The notes below the pieces were generated by a model. That model saw nothing but the letters and a program-made list of their open reading frames with translations. It had not been told where the DNA came from and did not search any database. From positions 58,994,609-59,058,608 of the forward strand of contig CP136066.1 in the NCBI GenBank assembly GCA_032622095.1: a stretch of DNA of 64,000 nucleotides, in the 5' to 3' direction. A program made the translations under genes and the position numbers. The first letter of the stretch is position 1; each line of letters starts with the position of its first letter. Origin of the DNA: Siphonodentalium dalli (taxonomy: Eukaryota > Mollusca > Scaphopoda > Gadilida > Siphonodentaliidae). Of this stretch, positions 36,420 through 50,189 are shown in pieces.

Positions 36420-37570
36420 ATTATGTAGACTAGTGTATAAATACTTACTTCATGCATTATTTTTATCAATTATATGTATTATAACTCCCATCAAGATAGG
36501 CTGTTATACAGAGGAAACAAAGCATGTACCAAGTGACAGTCTGTACCAAGTGACAGTCTCATGTCACGAAAGGCCTACTATGTGGACACATTTTCTTATC
36601 AAAACGCTCTATTATGTAGGGGGTTATCAACCAGTGGTCTGGAAAAGGCATACGAGCGGAAGGCGTGTATACACATTTATTCGATGTACTCTTTAATCGT
36701 CGATTTCTCTTTATTGTCGTTAATTTATAGCATTATTAGTAGGAATCTAAACTCGCCGTTATATTGAGAAAATAATGCGTCAATACTAGTCAATACTGCT
36801 TTATTGGCGGTAAATGAAATTATTGAATCATGTATCGCAGCTAAACAAGCGAGACAACTGATCACAACTGATTACAAAAATTAGTAATATTTCTGAAGCC
36901 TTGAGTGGGTTGTAATACACAGTGTGAATTTTCATTATTGCTACCATTTAAGGAAACATGCCCCCGATAGGACTACTATGCGAACACATGTCTATATTAA
37001 TTTCACATATTCCTTACCGTTCATTCGTATATACTCCAAGCTCTCTGTTAATACAGAGGCATCAAAACATTGGTCTGGAAGAGACCTACTATGTGGATGC
37101 GTGTATACATATTTACTTGATGTATTCTTTAATCGTTCATTTCTCTTTATTATCGTTCATTTATAGCATTATTAGAAGAAATTTAGTCTAAAATCTCCAT
37201 TACATGGAGACAATAAAGAGCCCATATGGTGTAGACTAATGCATAAATACTTACTTCATGTATTCTTTTCACCAATTATATGTATTGTACATCCTATACA
37301 TTTAGTCTGTTATACAGAGGAAACAAAGCATGTACTACGTGGCAGTTTCATATGACGATAAGACCTACTATGTGAACACATGTGCATATTAATTTCACAT
37401 ATTCTTCTCAAAACGCTCTATTTTATACGGGGGGGGGGTATCAAACATTGGTCTGGAAAAGGCATGCTATGTGGACGCGTGTATACATATTGACTTCATA
37501 TATGCATTCATAGTTCATTTCTCTTAATTGTCGTTCATTTAATAGCATTATTAGTAGAAATATAGTCTAA
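36420..37570 (+). repeat. About 400-bp tandem repeats, three copies (left arm)
   Basis: Blocks containing CCTACTATGTGGACACA, GGTCTGGAA and TTTCTCTTTATTGTCGTT recur at about 36,565, 36,963 and 37,354. Mirrored in the right arm at about 43,540-44,690. The open frames here are repeat-derived and lack similarity to known proteins. Confidence 0.7.
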
Positions 37571-39059
37571 AACCGTCGGTATATGGAGAATATATAGCGT
37601 CAATACTGTTTTATTGTTGGTAACTCAAATTATTGCATCATGTATCGCAACTAAACAAGCGAGATAACTCATAAATTCTTAATAGTTCTGATGTCTATGG
37701 CAGTTCACACAGTGTATATTTTCATTGTTGTTACCATTTTAGTGCATACATTACTGATTTCTGTGTAAGAACGCCGGTCTCCATTGTTGTTATGATTGTG
37801 CCTATAACTGTCCATATTCTTAAAACAAGTACGGTACCTCTATGTGATATGATCTATAAAAATTTCCATTTTCACAGGTAAATCACGTATAAACGCTCTT
37901 TAATGTATAGTTAAACTGAGTTTTCACATGCAGGGCTATGTCTTTGTGGACTATATACGTGGTATACTTCAGTATATACACGAAGTGAATGTGTTCTAAG
38001 TATGCGTATCTGATTTATGTATACGTCCGTGTTTCTTAAAGCAAATCCAATACATATTAGTGCGTTATATTATGATGTACATTAAGTGCCCTTTTCACTG
38101 TTAAATCAAGTAAAAAGGCCCTCTACTATAGTTAACTATTCAGTTCCACATACGCTATAAGATCTATGGTGGTCCGGTGTGTCTTATCAATATGCCATTA
38201 TATGCACGAATGTAATGTGTTCAAATATGTGGGTTATGATGTATACTTTAATGTTAAAGTATATAAGCACTCTTTAAGATATGCATATGCAGAATGTTGC
38301 CTCTTTACACTGACAGAAAAAAAAGGAATATATAATTTTGAGTACTACTCTTCATAAAACGTTAGAAAACCATAATCTAACAACGAATATCGAAGAACAA
38401 TGTAATTACTTGATAAGCATTGTAAATATTTCGTCTGTTTTAAATAAAATGGAAATATTTCGTCTATTTGAAATACAGTTGGAAGCAACAATCAAGTATT
38501 TAAATGAAATTTGGACCAAAATCTTATAATTTGAGAAAACGTATATAATTTCTATCGAAGTCTTATAATAAAGGAAGGCTTTGTGCGAATCCATTCGGTC
38601 TAATGTGTGAATGTGTTCATCATCGCAAATATAATGATGCAGAAATTAATATTTCCTAGAATAATGTTAACATAGCTTGTATTTAACCGAAATAATATAG
38701 CATTTGAGTTAAAATGTTTCATATTAGGACCATAACGAACCAATGCATAAAAATACAATATTTTGTTTTTCATTCTCGATCAAAATAATGCAGGGTTGTC
38801 AATTATCAACAAAAAACAAATACTTTGAAACAAAAACGATGACATAAGAAGGAATATCCAAGAGCTAGTGTGAAAATAACCCTCACATTTATAAAAAAAA
38901 AACAATAAAATTAAAGTTTTCGAGTAAGTCCTTCAAATTTATTGAATGTTTTCGTCTATGTTGGATCAAATTTGACACAAAAATCAATTAGCTCACTAAC
39001 AGTTCGCGCAATATCTCATATTTTGAGAAAACGTTTGCAATTTTAGACAACAATATTGC

Positions 39060-40170
39060 TAGTGAAGGTGAATATTTCATCCTGGAACTCATGAAATATG
39101 ATAAAAATAGATGTAAAGACACTTCACGAGCCCTCATATATTTGAGTTATGAACATAAAGTCATCTCATAGTGCCATTGTACCCCATAATTTGGTCAGGA
39201 GAAATATGTATTTCATATTTGACCCTTCATCTGTGGTAAAAAATGAATTAAGGGACATGGGAGTGGTGTCCCTAGACATTAACCTAGAGCATAAATTGAC
39301 TCAATTATGCAATTTTAGGCAACATTCTTGCCAGGGAAAGTGTATATTTCATGTTGGAACTCATCCAATGTGATAAACATGCATCATAAGACACTTAATG
39401 AGCTCTGATGACTTTGAGTTATGACAACAACGGCATCTCATACTAGATTGTAAGCCATAATTTGGTCAGGAAAAGTGTAAATTTCATATTTTATCCTACA
39501 TGTGTTTTAACAATCAATGTAATTACACCCCATCGGTCGCCTAGACACAGCGTAAATGTTCTCAAGTTTTCAATTGTAGGCCACAATGTCGGCAGTGAAG
39601 GTAAACATTTCATGTTGGAACCCATGAAATGTGATAAAATGGATAAAAAGACACTTCCTGAGTCCTTATGAATGAGTTATGAACATAAAGGGAACTCATA
39701 GTGTATTGTAGGTCATAATTTGGTCAGGAAAATTGTAAATTTCATGTCTTAAGCTCCATGTGTTTAAAAAATATATGTAATTACAACCATTGGGTCCCTA
39801 GAGATCAATCCACAGTCCATATGTAGTCCATATGCAATTTTAGGGAACTGTTTTGCTAGTGAAGGTGAACATTCCATGCTGGAACTCATGAAATATGATA
39901 AAAATAGATGAAAAGACACTTTCTGAGGCCTTGGTCGGGAGAAATGTCTATTGTATTTTGACCCTTGATGCGTGGTAGCAATCAATGAAATTACACCCCA
40001 CGGTATCCTCAGATATGAAGCAACATCATAAATGCACTCAGTTTTGGCAATTTAGACAACATTGTTGATAGGGAAGTTGTACATGTCATGTTGGAACTGG
40101 TGAAATGTGATAATAATTGATCAAAAGACACTCGATGAGCCCTGATGGGTTTCAATTATGGTCATAAAGG
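39060..40170 (+). repeat. About 260-bp tandem repeats, four to five copies (left arm)
   Basis: TTTGGTCAGGA occurs at 39,190, 39,461 and 39,719, with a variant at 39,930. Each is followed by AAATTTCATNTT and preceded by AAAAGACACTT. The fourth interval is shortened. Mirrored at about 40,980-42,090. Confidence 0.75.
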
Positions 40171-40560
40171 CATATGATAGTGTCATTATACAACGGGGAA
40201 ATTTGTGAAGCGCTAACAAAGCGTATCTGCACGGTGTTATACGAATCAAAATGATCCTGATATAAGAAATGCAATCTAGATCATACTCAGTATCTTCGTA
40301 TCGACTGAATATATCGTTATTCGATGGTGTTCCTGACATACCTCCGTCTTTACTTTTCTTATGCTTTTGTAGATTGTAGTTCGACGATAATATCTTTCTG
40401 CACAAATGGCACCCGTGTATTGTCTCGAATCATGGGAAGAACTATCGTCCTTATACCAGCGAAAAGATGAGCAAATATGGTGTGGTATTATAAACTCGCC
40501 GCGTTCGTACCTCTATTTATCGTTTAGAGTAATTGTTCTTAGATAAAAAAAATAGGCGCG

Positions 40561-40588
40561 GCGGCAGTGGGGATGAGGGGGCCGCACG
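40561..40588. other. Palindrome apex: G-rich 15-nt loop on a GC clamp
   Basis: GCGGC (40,561-40,565) can pair with GCCGC (40,581-40,585), leaving loop AGTGGGGATGAGGGG and an ACG bulge on the right. This is the only unpaired DNA in 14 kb. The perfectly matching arm ends flanking it (AATAGGCGCG) are GC-rich. Confidence 0.85.
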
Positions 40589-43500
40589 CGCGCCTATTTT
40601 TTTATCTAAGAACAATTACTCTAAACGATAAATAGAGGTACGAACGCGGCGAGTTTATAATACCACACCATATTTGCTCATCTTTTCGCTGGTATAAGGA
40701 CGATATATAGTTCTTCCCATGATTCGAGACAATACACGGGTGCCATTTGTGCAGAAAGATATTATCGACGAACTACAATCTACAAAAGCATAAGAAAAGT
40801 AAAGACGGAGGTATGTCAGGAACACCATCGAATAACGATATATTCAGTCGATACGAAGATACTGAGTATGATCTAGATTGCATTTCTTATATCAGGATCA
40901 TTTTGATTCGTATAACACCGTGCAGATACGCTTTGTTAGCGCTTCACAAATTTCCCCGTTGTATAATGACACTATCATATGCCTTTATGACCATAATTGA
41001 AACCCATCAGGGCTCATCGAGTGTCTTTTGATCAATTATTATCACATTTCACCAGTTCCAACATGACATGTACAACTTCCCTATCAACAATGTTGTCTAA
41101 ATTGCCAAAACTGAGTGCATTTATGATGTTGCTTCATATCTGAGGATACCGTGGGGTGTAATTTCATTGATTGCTACCACGCATCAAGGGTCAAAATACA
41201 ATAGACATTTCTCCCGACCAAGGCCTCAGAAAGTGTCTTTTCATCTATTTTTATCATATTTCATGAGTTCCAGCATGGAATGTTCACCTTCACTAGCAAA
41301 ACAGTTCCCTAAAATTGCATATGGACTACATATGGACTGTGGATTGATCTCTAGGGACCCAATGGTTGTAATTACATATATTTTTTAAACACATGGAGCT
41401 TAAGACATGAAATTTACAATTTTCCTGACCAAATTATGACCTACAATACACTATGAGTTCCCTTTATGTTCATAACTCATTCATAAGGACTCAGGAAGTG
41501 TCTTTTTATCCATTTTATCACATTTCATGGGTTCCAACATGAAATGTTTACCTTCACTGCCGACATTGTGGCCTACAATTGAAAACTTGAGAACATTTAC
41601 GCTGTGTCTAGGCGACCGATGGGGTGTAATTACATTGATTGTTAAAACACATGTAGGATAAAATATGAAATTTACACTTTTCCTGACCAAATTATGGCTT
41701 ACAATCTAGTATGAGATGCCGTTGTTGTCATAACTCAAAGTCATCAGAGCTCATTAAGTGTCTTATGATGCATGTTTATCACATTGGATGAGTTCCAACA
41801 TGAAATATACACTTTCCCTGGCAAGAATGTTGCCTAAAATTGCATAATTGAGTCAATTTATGCTCTAGGTTAATGTCTAGGGACACCACTCCCATGTCCC
41901 TTAATTCATTTTTTACCACAGATGAAGGGTCAAATATGAAATACATATTTCTCCTGACCAAATTATGGGGTACAATGGCACTATGAGATGACTTTATGTT
42001 CATAACTCAAATATATGAGGGCTCGTGAAGTGTCTTTACATCTATTTTTATCATATTTCATGAGTTCCAGGATGAAATATTCACCTTCACTAGCAATATT
42101 GTTGTCTAAAATTGCAAACGTTTTCTCAAAATATGAGATATTGCGCGAACTGTTAGTGAGCTAATTGATTTTTGTGTCAAATTTGATCCAACATAGACGA
42201 AAACATTCAATAAATTTGAAGGACTTACTCGAAAACTTTAATTTTATTGTTTTTTTTTTATAAATGTGAGGGTTATTTTCACACTAGCTCTTGGATATTC
42301 CTTCTTATGTCATCGTTTTTGTTTCAAAGTATTTGTTTTTTGTTGATAATTGACAACCCTGCATTATTTTGATCGAGAATGAAAAACAAAATATTGTATT
42401 TTTATGCATTGGTTCGTTATGGTCCTAATATGAAACATTTTAACTCAAATGCTATATTATTTCGGTTAAATACAAGCTATGTTAACATTATTCTAGGAAA
42501 TATTAATTTCTGCATCATTATATTTGCGATGATGAACACATTCACACATTAGACCGAATGGATTCGCACAAAGCCTTCCTTTATTATAAGACTTCGATAG
42601 AAATTATATACGTTTTCTCAAATTATAAGATTTTGGTCCAAATTTCATTTAAATACTTGATTGTTGCTTCCAACTGTATTTCAAATAGACGAAATATTTC
42701 CATTTTATTTAAAACAGACGAAATATTTACAATGCTTATCAAGTAATTACATTGTTCTTCGATATTCGTTGTTAGATTATGGTTTTCTAACGTTTTATGA
42801 AGAGTAGTACTCAAAATTATATATTCCTTTTTTTTCTGTCAGTGTAAAGAGGCAACATTCTGCATATGCATATCTTAAAGAGTGCTTATATACTTTAACA
42901 TTAAAGTATACATCATAACCCACATATTTGAACACATTACATTCGTGCATATAATGGCATATTGATAAGACACACCGGACCACCATAGATCTTATAGCGT
43001 ATGTGGAACTGAATAGTTAACTATAGTAGAGGGCCTTTTTACTTGATTTAACAGTGAAAAGGGCACTTAATGTACATCATAATATAACGCACTAATATGT
43101 ATTGGATTTGCTTTAAGAAACACGGACGTATACATAAATCAGATACGCATACTTAGAACACATTCACTTCGTGTATATACTGAAGTATACCACGTATATA
43201 GTCCACAAAGACATAGCCCTGCATGTGAAAACTCAGTTTAACTATACATTAAAGAGCGTTTATACGTGATTTACCTGTGAAAATGGAAAATTTTATAGAT
43301 CATATCACATAGAGGTACCGTACTTGTTTTAAGAATATGGACAGTTATAGGCACAATCATAACAACAATGGAGACCGGCGTTCTTACACAGAAATCAGTA
43401 ATGTATGCACTAAAATGGTAACAACAATGAAAATATACACTGTGTGAACTGCCATAGACATCAGAACTATTAAGAATTTATGAGTTATCTCGCTTGTTTA

Positions 43501-46199
43501 GTTGCGATACATGATGCAATAATTTGAGTTACCAACAATAAAACAGTATTGACGCTATATATTCTCCATATACCGACGGTTTTAGACTATATTTCTACTA
43601 ATAATGCTATTAAATGAACGACAATTAAGAGAAATGAACTATGAATGCATATATGAAGTCAATATGTATACACGCGTCCACATAGCATGCCTTTTCCAGA
43701 CCAATGTTTGATACCCCCCCGTATAAAATAGAGCGTTTTGAGAAGAATATGTGAAATTAATATGCACATGTGTTCACATGGTAGGTCTTATCGTCATATG
43801 AAACTGCCACGTAGTACATGCTTTGTTTCCTCTGTATAACAGACTAAATGTATAGGATGTACAATACATATAATTGGTGAAAAGAATACATGAAGTAAGT
43901 ATTTATGCATTAGTCTACACCATATGGGCTCTTTATTGTCTCCATGTAATGGAGATTTTAGACTAAATTTCTTCTAATAATGCTATAAATGAACGATAAT
44001 AAAGAGAAATGAACGATTAAAGAATACATCAAGTAAATATGTATACACGCATCCACATAGTAGGTCTCTTCCAGACCAATGTTTTGATGCCTCTGTATTA
44101 ACAGAGAGCTTGGAGTATATACGAATGAACGGTAAGGAATATGTGAAATTAATATAGACATGTGTTCGCATAGTAGCCCTATCGGGGGCATGTTTCCTTA
44201 AATGGTAGCAATAATGAAAATTCACACTGTGTATTACAACCCACTCAAGGCTTCAGAAATATTACTAATTTTTGTAATCAGTTGTGATCAGTTGTCTCGC
44301 TTGTTTAGCTGCGATACATGATTCAATAATTTCATTTACCGCCAATAAAGCAGTATTGACTAGTATTGACGCATTATTTTCTCAATATAACGGCGAGTTT
44401 AGATTCCTACTAATAATGCTATAAATTAACGACAATAAAGAGAAATCGACGATTAAAGAGTACATCGAATAAATGTGTATACACGCCTTCCGCTCGTATG
44501 CCTTTTCCAGACCACTGGTTGATAACCCCCTACATAATAGAGCGTTTTGATAAGAAAATGTGTCCACATAGTAGGCCTTTCGTGACATGAGACTGTCACT
44601 TGGTACAGACTGTCACTTGGTACATGCTTTGTTTCCTCTGTATAACAGCCTATCTTGATGGGAGTTATAATACATATAATTGATAAAAATAATGCATGAA
44701 GTAAGTATTTATACACTAGTCTACATAATATGGGCTCTTTAGTTTCTCCATTTAATGGAGATTTTAGAGTAATAATATGAATGAACTATGACTAGAATAC
44801 ATCGAAGAACCAGACACCAATGCCATACTCCTACCATCCATGGAGCAATTAATATACATGATATAAGACATAAAATACAACAGACAGTATCGTGTGCAAC
44901 CGCTAAGGTATCATATGAATGAACCGTCATACACAATGATGTTACAACCAAAACTGCCTTATGGACGAAATACTGGAACTGATTATACATTTGATACCCG
45001 ACATGTCATTCCACTTTATACATGGTCAGTTCGATATCTTGCGAAAGTGACGTGCACCTTTAAGGTATGTGACCAAAATGTGTTGTATTGTATTCTATAT
45101 GACCATTTCTGCAGTAAATAACGACACATCATTACTAGTGGGACTATGTGTGAAGCTCTTTGAATTAAATGAGCTTACTATGGTGGACATGTTTAACCAG
45201 ATACGTTCTTCAAATAAGAAAATGTTGGGATTTAAATTGAAGCTTAATTAGCCCTTCAAGCTTTCCAAATCAAGGTTATGGCGTGAAACAACCTGGAGAG
45301 AAAGATTTTATTTAGTTACTAATGTGGGTTCAAATAGAAACACATGGCGAAGGCCATGATTCGAGCCTGTATGGCGCTTCATAGCCCAATAAAGGCGCGC
45401 CGATGGGTGTGGTTAACTTTAATATGTCATGTGTAGACCAGAAGCCACGAGGAACCCATTGTTGTCCATGTCTGTACCCCATATATACTGCTATATGCAG
45501 TCGACCTACCCAGGACCTCAGTTTCTCCTTTCCTGTATGGCTATTCCAAACCCATTTAGTGCAATGCGTTTGAAAATATACAGAGCGTTATTAAGAAGGA
45601 TCGCTGATGCGTATAATATAACCAATATTTAGTCAAAATTTTAAGAAAACCCATTATTGAAACATTGCGTTTGATAGTGTAGGGATTTGACCATATAATG
45701 GTTATCAGTGAAGTGATGACATGTGCACTAAATTACCTCAGTCAGTAAAGGCTAGTTCAGACCATATGAGAACCACACTCACCACCCATGCCTATACCCA
45801 AACAAACACCATGGCGACAGCGAAACACTACGAAGCTTCTCCCCACACGGACACTGTTGTCTTCCATGGATAATTTCTGATCCCATGTTGAGACCAAATT
45901 TCAGCCAAAGGGATCCCGTGGTTTCTGAGAAAATTATATTACAATTATGTACGGATGACGGACGAAGAGTGATTGGTTTTAGTTTCCACACAGATGTGTA
46001 CCAACACGTTTTGAGACTGATATAGATGAAGTGTCCCTTTTATTATTGTTACGATGTGAAGTTGGCTAGTTCATACCCGTAGTATCAGTTTCACTGGCCA
46101 GTGTCACTTAGAAACAATATTACGGATCATTGTCACATACAAAGGTCTTCAAAGGGAAGTCTATAATATGAGTAATATTTTCGCGGGCTTTTAAAGTTG

Positions 46200-46230
<31 letters not shown>

Positions 46231-47580
46231 GGTGTGGCTTCACATTAGCAAAGATGTCCCAAGGAACATGCACACCATGAAAGGAGGAAATATTAATAAT
46301 CAAGGATGTATTCTAAATACAGGGGGAGGGGGTAATTTAATTTGTTACAGTCAATGGAGCGATTAGGAATGAATAAATTATGGAAAACAAGATGTGAAGA
46401 GGCCTATATGACATCTGTAGAGCGTGCTACCTATATGCCATCTGTAGAGCGTGCTAACGGATTTAGTCATAAAAAGAGTAATATCCAAGATGGATGCCTC
46501 GTTCAAATTCTATAGAGCCCATCTGGAGGTGCTACTAAACAAAGAATTTTTTCAAAAACTTGGAGATGAAAGTGGATATTCGAAGATTATGAGGGATTAG
46601 AAGTTGTAAGAAAAAGAAGAGCGAATAAAAACAGGAAGTGGTAGATAAAAAAGAGGGATAAAAAAAAAGATAACAAAGAAAAAATTATAAATAAATAGAG
46701 GATATCCACCCTTTTTCAGTGGATATGGGTTATATCTCATGAGTGATGACAAAACATTGAATTTCCACGATATGATCAAATAATAAGCATGTGATACAAC
46801 GTTTAGCCGATGGGTGTGGAGTCAGCCGGTAGGTTTCACGAGGGATTGCGTCAGATTCCAATGACTCAGGCGTTGCGCCGGAAGTAGGGATTGCGCCAGA
46901 TTCGAATGACTCAGGCATTGCGCCAGAAGTAGTGATTGCGTCAGATTCGAATGACAGGCATTGCAGGAGGCAGTGTTTCTTATGGGCTGGATCTTATTCT
47001 AGGGTTTAGGAGACGTGTGTAGACCACTCAATATCCCCTCAGGTGTAGTGTGGAACCCTTAGAAGTGGCAGTGGGTTAGATATATTAAAAGACAGTTAAT
47101 TTTAATTTAATTTTAAATTATTTTTGAATTTTAGAAAAAGTTGAAGTTTTTTAAGTTTTTCATATTTTTTTAATTTATGAATTTTTTTCTGTTTTTCATT
47201 TTTGTTTCTTTTTGAAAAGTTTTTTAAGTTTTTTGAAATTTTTGAGTATTTTGAAGTTTTTGAAGTTTTTTGAAATTTTTTGAGATTTTTGAAGTTTTTG
47301 AAATTTTAGAAATTTTTGAAGTTTTTGAAATTTTTGAAGTTTTTGAAATTTTTGAAATTTTTGAAGTTTTGAATTTTTTGAAGTTTTCAATGCGAGTGTC
47401 ACTTTAACATTATCCCATTGGATATAACCAACGGGTCATGTCCGGACATGCACAACCGGCATACAAATAGACCATGATGCAATGCGTGGGCGGAGAATAT
47501 AGGTCAAACTCCGACGGTAGTACTGCAGAGAATGTAGGTCAAACTGTCTAGACTGCCCCCAAACAGGCCCGGTATCATCA

Positions 47581-47586
47581 CAGGTA
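47581..47586. repeat. Right 6-bp direct repeat CAGGTA
   Basis: Partner of 33,521-33,526, in the same orientation. Sequence beyond it (AAAT) is unrelated to the left flank. Confidence 0.7.
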
Positions 47587-48489
47587 AAATTGACAAATAT
47601 ATGTTAAATGAAAGTATCAATGACACTGTAGCTCAACTTGGGGAGGAATTGGAGATGACCTGCCCGATATGACCCCGCACAACCACTATACTAAAAAATT
47701 ATTAAGTTTTGAATTCTTATTAAATATTTAGCAAAAATTCCAATAATAGTCTCTCATAAAGAGCGTCCATACTCCCGATTCCCGGTAGCGGTAGCTGAAA
47801 AAAAAGAGCGTTCACAATTATTATCTTCTGTGCTCGTTTTCAACGTTAATGACCCACTTCATTTTAGAATGCAAAGATCTCTTAATCTTTACAACATAGT
47901 CCGTAGTATAAACCATTTGGGAGAGGAACATAAAATATATATTCTATCGGAATACAGAACAGCTGTGGCCTAGGAGCGTCCACCAAATGACAGAATTATC
48001 AGATTCACACCAATACGTCCCCCAGTTATTTACCCAAAATGCATCGTAATTCACAACTAAAAGATAGTTATTTCCCTTCCATTGAGAATACTGGCAGTAT
48101 AGACCAGAACGAAAGAGCCCAGTACACACATCGGTACATTGACAAAAACGACATGTTCACAGTTTATTCGACCGGATAAGTAGATAGTGCAACGTATTGG
48201 AACTTGCAGAATTTTCCCCATTGTTATCACCCCCACTGCACATCGGTGCTAGACTATTAATGAACCATGGTTATATATAACTGGTATGAGAACAATCAGA
48301 CTTTTCAACTTGAAAATTCATAAATCCTAACATCTAGTGGTCTCCAGACAAATGCACACGGCTACGGACGAGATATCAGATCACACTTGGCCGACAATGG
48401 TTCGGCCTGGTGAGAAAATGTTGAAATCTAAACATGAACATCACAAAATCCCACGTCTAGAGTTGCCTCAACCTTTCCTGCGTTTCCCA
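47587..48489. other. Unassigned stretch; one W/Y-rich open frame
   Basis: A minus-strand frame at 47,944-48,129 encodes about 60 residues rich in W, Y, N and C, including GTYWCES, which is vaguely like the end of an immunoglobulin domain. The spacing to the preceding cysteine is too short for a normal Ig fold and no splice acceptor is convincing. I see no other feature. Confidence 0.3.
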
Positions 48490-48737
48490 AAGAAAAGAAA
48501 AAGGAAAATATGCAAATATTGGTCCAAAAACAATCAATCCCCCTTAATTAATTGTTTGGAAACCAAACTACAAGAACAATTTCAACCTATCGTTTGTGTG
48601 AACTTTCAAACTAATGTGTCGGGAAAGAAATTTCCAACTGTTTAAAATTTTGACCAAAGTGGGGGGGGGGCGAGACACACCTCCCCGTTTCCAATTCCCT
48701 GCTTGTGTCGGTACGAAGGAGACCACCAACCATTATT

Positions 48738-49110
48738 TCGTACGCCGGATTCCGATGTTATATTTGGCCGTACGCCGTATTCCGATATTTTATAACTACG
48801 TACGCCCGATTCCGAAGTTTTAAAAGAGTGTACGCCGGATTTGGATGCAAAACAGGATCATACGCCGGATTCTGATGTTATATATGTCCGTACGCCGGAT
48901 TCCAATGTTGTATATGCCCATACGCCGGATTCTGATGTTATATATGTCCGTACGCCGGATTCCGATGGTTAATATGGCCGTACGCCGGATTCCGATGGTT
49001 TATATGACCGTACGCCGGATTCCGATGGTTTATATGGCCGTACGCCGGATTCCGATGGTTTATATGGCCGTACGCCAGATTCTGGAGACTAGGCCGTACG
49101 CCGGATTCCG
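48738..49110 (+). repeat. 30-bp minisatellite, left array
   Basis: About a dozen units of TACGCCGGATTCCGATGGTT plus TATATGGCCG, most exactly 30 bases apart. The ten-residue periodic peptide in its frame is a by-product. There are no unique spacers between units, so this is not a CRISPR. Confidence 0.9.
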
Positions 49111-50189
49111 GATGTTTTGGGCCATACGCTATATAATATGTGTAATCCTTGGGATTTATGGCCCGATTCCGGCTGTTTTAGTGCAATCAGCCGGATTCCA
49201 ACTGCATAGCGATTGAACGAGATGCCCGTTTCCGACGAAATTTGAAAGTTCAATCATTGTTATTTCCACATTCACTACAAATGTCACGCTTTCCCTAAAT
49301 TAACTTTATAATTTCATAAACTTGTCTTGGGTCCCCAAGACTAATTTACGAGATAGTACACCCCACCCAACACCACATCCCAACCCAAAAGGCGGCAACC
49401 AGAGGGGTTGGTTGGAAAGTCTAGAGGAATAAGATAGGGACGTCGCCGTACCATAAATCCGGCCATTTATGGGATCACCTCTTTATACTATACATAATAT
49501 ATCAAAGAAATTAATTAAATGAGCAATAAATGGGCGAGTGCAAAATACACCCATGCGCTCTATTGCCGATGCAAACATGGTAATTATAAGAAAATGAAAT
49601 GATGACTAGGGTCATAAATTCATTTTCATTATAGTTCCCATGATGTTTTCATCATTTGTAGAGCATATACACGTGTATTTTGCACTATTCTCCATGGCTC
49701 AAATTAATTAATTTGTTGCATATATTCTGTTGAGTATAAAAGGAGATCGGCCATTTGACGGATTTAGTGTACTGTACCCCTTTAACTTTGGTAAAGATAC
49801 ATTTTATACGCATGTTGCCGTTCATATTCTGGCAACATATTGTGTCCTATGACGAAATGTTATGCCTGCAAAAATGTCATGAAAACATGCCATTATTTGA
49901 AGGTACACTTACGCCAAGGGATGGTAAGGAGACGTCCCTAACCTATTCTTATTTTTTTATTCTTTCTCCACCAAATCACTCTTTCCAAAGACCACCAACA
50001 CCCACTCACCCATCTGGTTGCCGCGCCTTTTGGATCGGGGTGGGGCGTTTACACATAGGAAAGTATGAAATTTGTAGAAAATGTGGAAACTATTGAATTT
50101 TAAAATTTCGTTGGAAACTTCCATCTCATTCAAATCCGACAGATTCCATTAAAGCACCCGGAATCAGGCCATAAATTATCAGGAATAAA

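Larger units (their letters stand above)
33527..47580. mobile_element. 14,054-bp near-perfect palindrome; candidate giant fold-back element
   Basis: The left arm is 33,527-40,560 (7,034 bp) and the right arm 40,589-47,580 (6,992 bp). The 42-base length difference is fully accounted for by simple-sequence slippage: 36 bases in the CTTCAAAAATTT array, 6 in a TA run, 3 in a G run, 1 in an A run, minus 4 in a TA pair near the centre. In the stretches compared, single-base differences outside simple repeats are rare (36,972 against 44,177; about 37,862; 40,384). The termini read TGATGATACCGGGCC. No frame in either arm resembles a transposase, integrase, polymerase or capsid protein; the frames are short and mirrored. 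With flanking CAGGTA direct repeats the object looks like a recent transposition of a non-autonomous element. Six-base duplications are known for Polinton/Maverick and a few other groups, but the ends match none that I can name. Confidence 0.75.

Noticed and set aside
34225-46918. Mirrored open frames in both arms of the 14-kb palindrome as duplicated conserved genes
   Set aside because: Identity between arms only reflects recent duplication. The frames are short, lack family similarity, and several are tandem-repeat derived.
33527-47580. Palindrome as a pure assembly or library fold-back artefact
   Set aside because: Not fully excluded, but the flanking 6-bp direct repeat, unrelated unique flanks on both sides and a non-zero structured apex argue against it. 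Raw reads are needed.
47944-48129. Immunoglobulin-like or dermatopontin terminal exon
   Set aside because: GTYWCES is suggestive, but cysteine spacing is too short for an Ig domain, the D-R-x-W motif expected for dermatopontin is absent, and no acceptor in the right phase is seen.
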